Below, one piece after another: positions 6,393 to 7,031 of a stretch of 7,031 nucleotides of DNA (positions are counted from its first letter, which is position 1; every line of letters starts with the position of its first letter). The stretch comes from Deltaproteobacteria bacterium (GTDB lineage: Bacteria; Desulfobacterota; Desulfobacteria; Desulfobacterales; UBA11574). Location of the stretch: the NCBI GenBank assembly GCA_019313025.1, contig JAFDCA010000587.1, forward strand, positions 1 through 7,031. Direction: 5' to 3'. Below the pieces are notes generated by a model that ran no database searches, was not told the DNA's origin, and saw nothing but the letters and a program-made list of their open reading frames with translations. Position numbers and translations under genes: made by a program.

Positions 6393-6962
6393 ATGAAACA
6401 GCTGACAATACTTGCTGTTGACGATGATCCTTTAACGCTTAAGATGCTTGAAAAAAAGCTGACCAAAGAAGGTTACGATATTGAAACAGCTTCAAACGGC
6501 GTCGAGGCTGAAAAGCTTATTTCACAGACATTCTATGATATCATTATTACGGATCTGGTAATGCCGGGTGGAGTGGACGGAATGGACGTGTTGGACGCAG
6601 CTAAAACTAAAAATAGACAGACCGAAGTGATATTGCTCACAGCGCATGCTTCGGTGGAAAATGCGGTTGAAGCCATGAGAAAGGGTGCTGCTGATTATCT
6701 TCAAAAACCGATTAACTTCTATGAATTGACACTTCGTATGGAAAAAATCAGAAACTACAAAAAACTGCTCAAAAACGCCCAGGATCTACGAGAAGCAATG
6801 GATGTAACCGAACAGAATGCCGCTCAAACGATTCAATACCTTGAGATGAGTGTCGCTGAACTCCAAAGTATCGTATCTGAGATCCGCCAGGTGATCATGA
6901 GTCAACGTATTGATCCGGGTAAATGTGTCGATAGGGTTTTTGATATTGTCTCTTCCTGCTAA
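6393..6962 (+). CDS. Response-regulator receiver protein with coiled-coil tail and no output domain
   Basis: The product has 189 residues. A receiver domain covers about 1-120: acidic cluster DDD at 10-12, phospho-acceptor Asp54 in IITDLVMP, Thr83 in LLTAHAS and Lys105 in YLQKPI. The fold is complete and should accept phosphate from a histidine kinase. The loop after the phosphorylation site reads MPGGVDG, two residues longer than the usual MPGMDG. Residues about 118-170 look like one long helix or coiled coil (KLLKNAQDLREAMDVTEQ, then ETSV-like heptads through IVSEIRQVI). The last 19 residues are a short tail ending in SSC. There is no DNA-binding, AAA+ or enzymatic domain, so it acts through protein contact or as a phosphate sink. 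Its place after cheR is where a CheY might stand, but it is not a plain CheY (about 120-130 residues). Its kinase is not in the window. Confidence 0.88.
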   Translation: MKQLTILAVDDDPLTLKMLEKKLTKEGYDIETASNGVEAEKLISQTFYDIIITDLVMPGGVDGMDVLDAAKTKNRQTEVILLTAHASVENAVEAMRKGAADYLQKPINFYELTLRMEKIRNYKKLLKNAQDLREAMDVTEQNAAQTIQYLEMSVAELQSIVSEIRQVIMSQRIDPGKCVDRVFDIVSSC

Positions 6963-7031
6963 AGATTCACGAAACGGATTTTAACGAAAAAAAATAGTGA
7001 AAAGAACAACCGTTCAAGAAAGAAAAAAGAA

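Overview
The window carries a bacterial chemosensory gene cluster, with every confident gene on the + strand: a periplasmic solute-binding protein, a methyl-accepting chemotaxis protein (MCP), CheW, CheB, CheR, and a receiver-domain protein with a coiled-coil tail. A truncated unknown gene lies at the left edge. The right edge stops just after the receiver gene, where a next gene may begin. The organism is a Gram-negative bacterium, since it has a secreted binding protein and a two-membrane-segment receptor. The moderate-to-low GC, the gene style and the 7-base intergenic repeats are reminiscent of Desulfobacterota (the former Deltaproteobacteria), but that placement is inference and no marker gene is present to prove it.

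Layout. Positions 2-199 are the C-terminal end of an unrecognised protein. Positions 207-257 form a long hairpin built from 7-base repeats. Positions 290-1273 encode an NMT1/SsuA/NrtA-like binding protein with a signal peptide and no permease or ATPase gene beside it. Forty bases later, 1313-3586 encode a 757-residue MCP whose presumed periplasmic region (about 357 residues) looks almost entirely helical. A 212-base gap with degenerate heptamer repeats follows. Then come cheW (3799-4257, behind a run of eight G), cheB (4292-5428), cheR (5497-6336, with its start codon inside a hairpin) and the receiver gene (6393-6962).

How the genes fit together. The MCP is the receptor, CheW is the adaptor to a histidine kinase, and CheR and CheB add and remove methyl groups on the receptor for adaptation. 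The receiver protein sits where a CheY would be expected. The kinase CheA is not in the window; if the cluster is complete it should lie just outside, most simply to the right. The binding protein next to the MCP, without transporter genes, suggests that it presents a ligand to the receptor. The most unusual parts are this pairing, the long helical sensor region, and the translation-start architecture of cheW and cheR.
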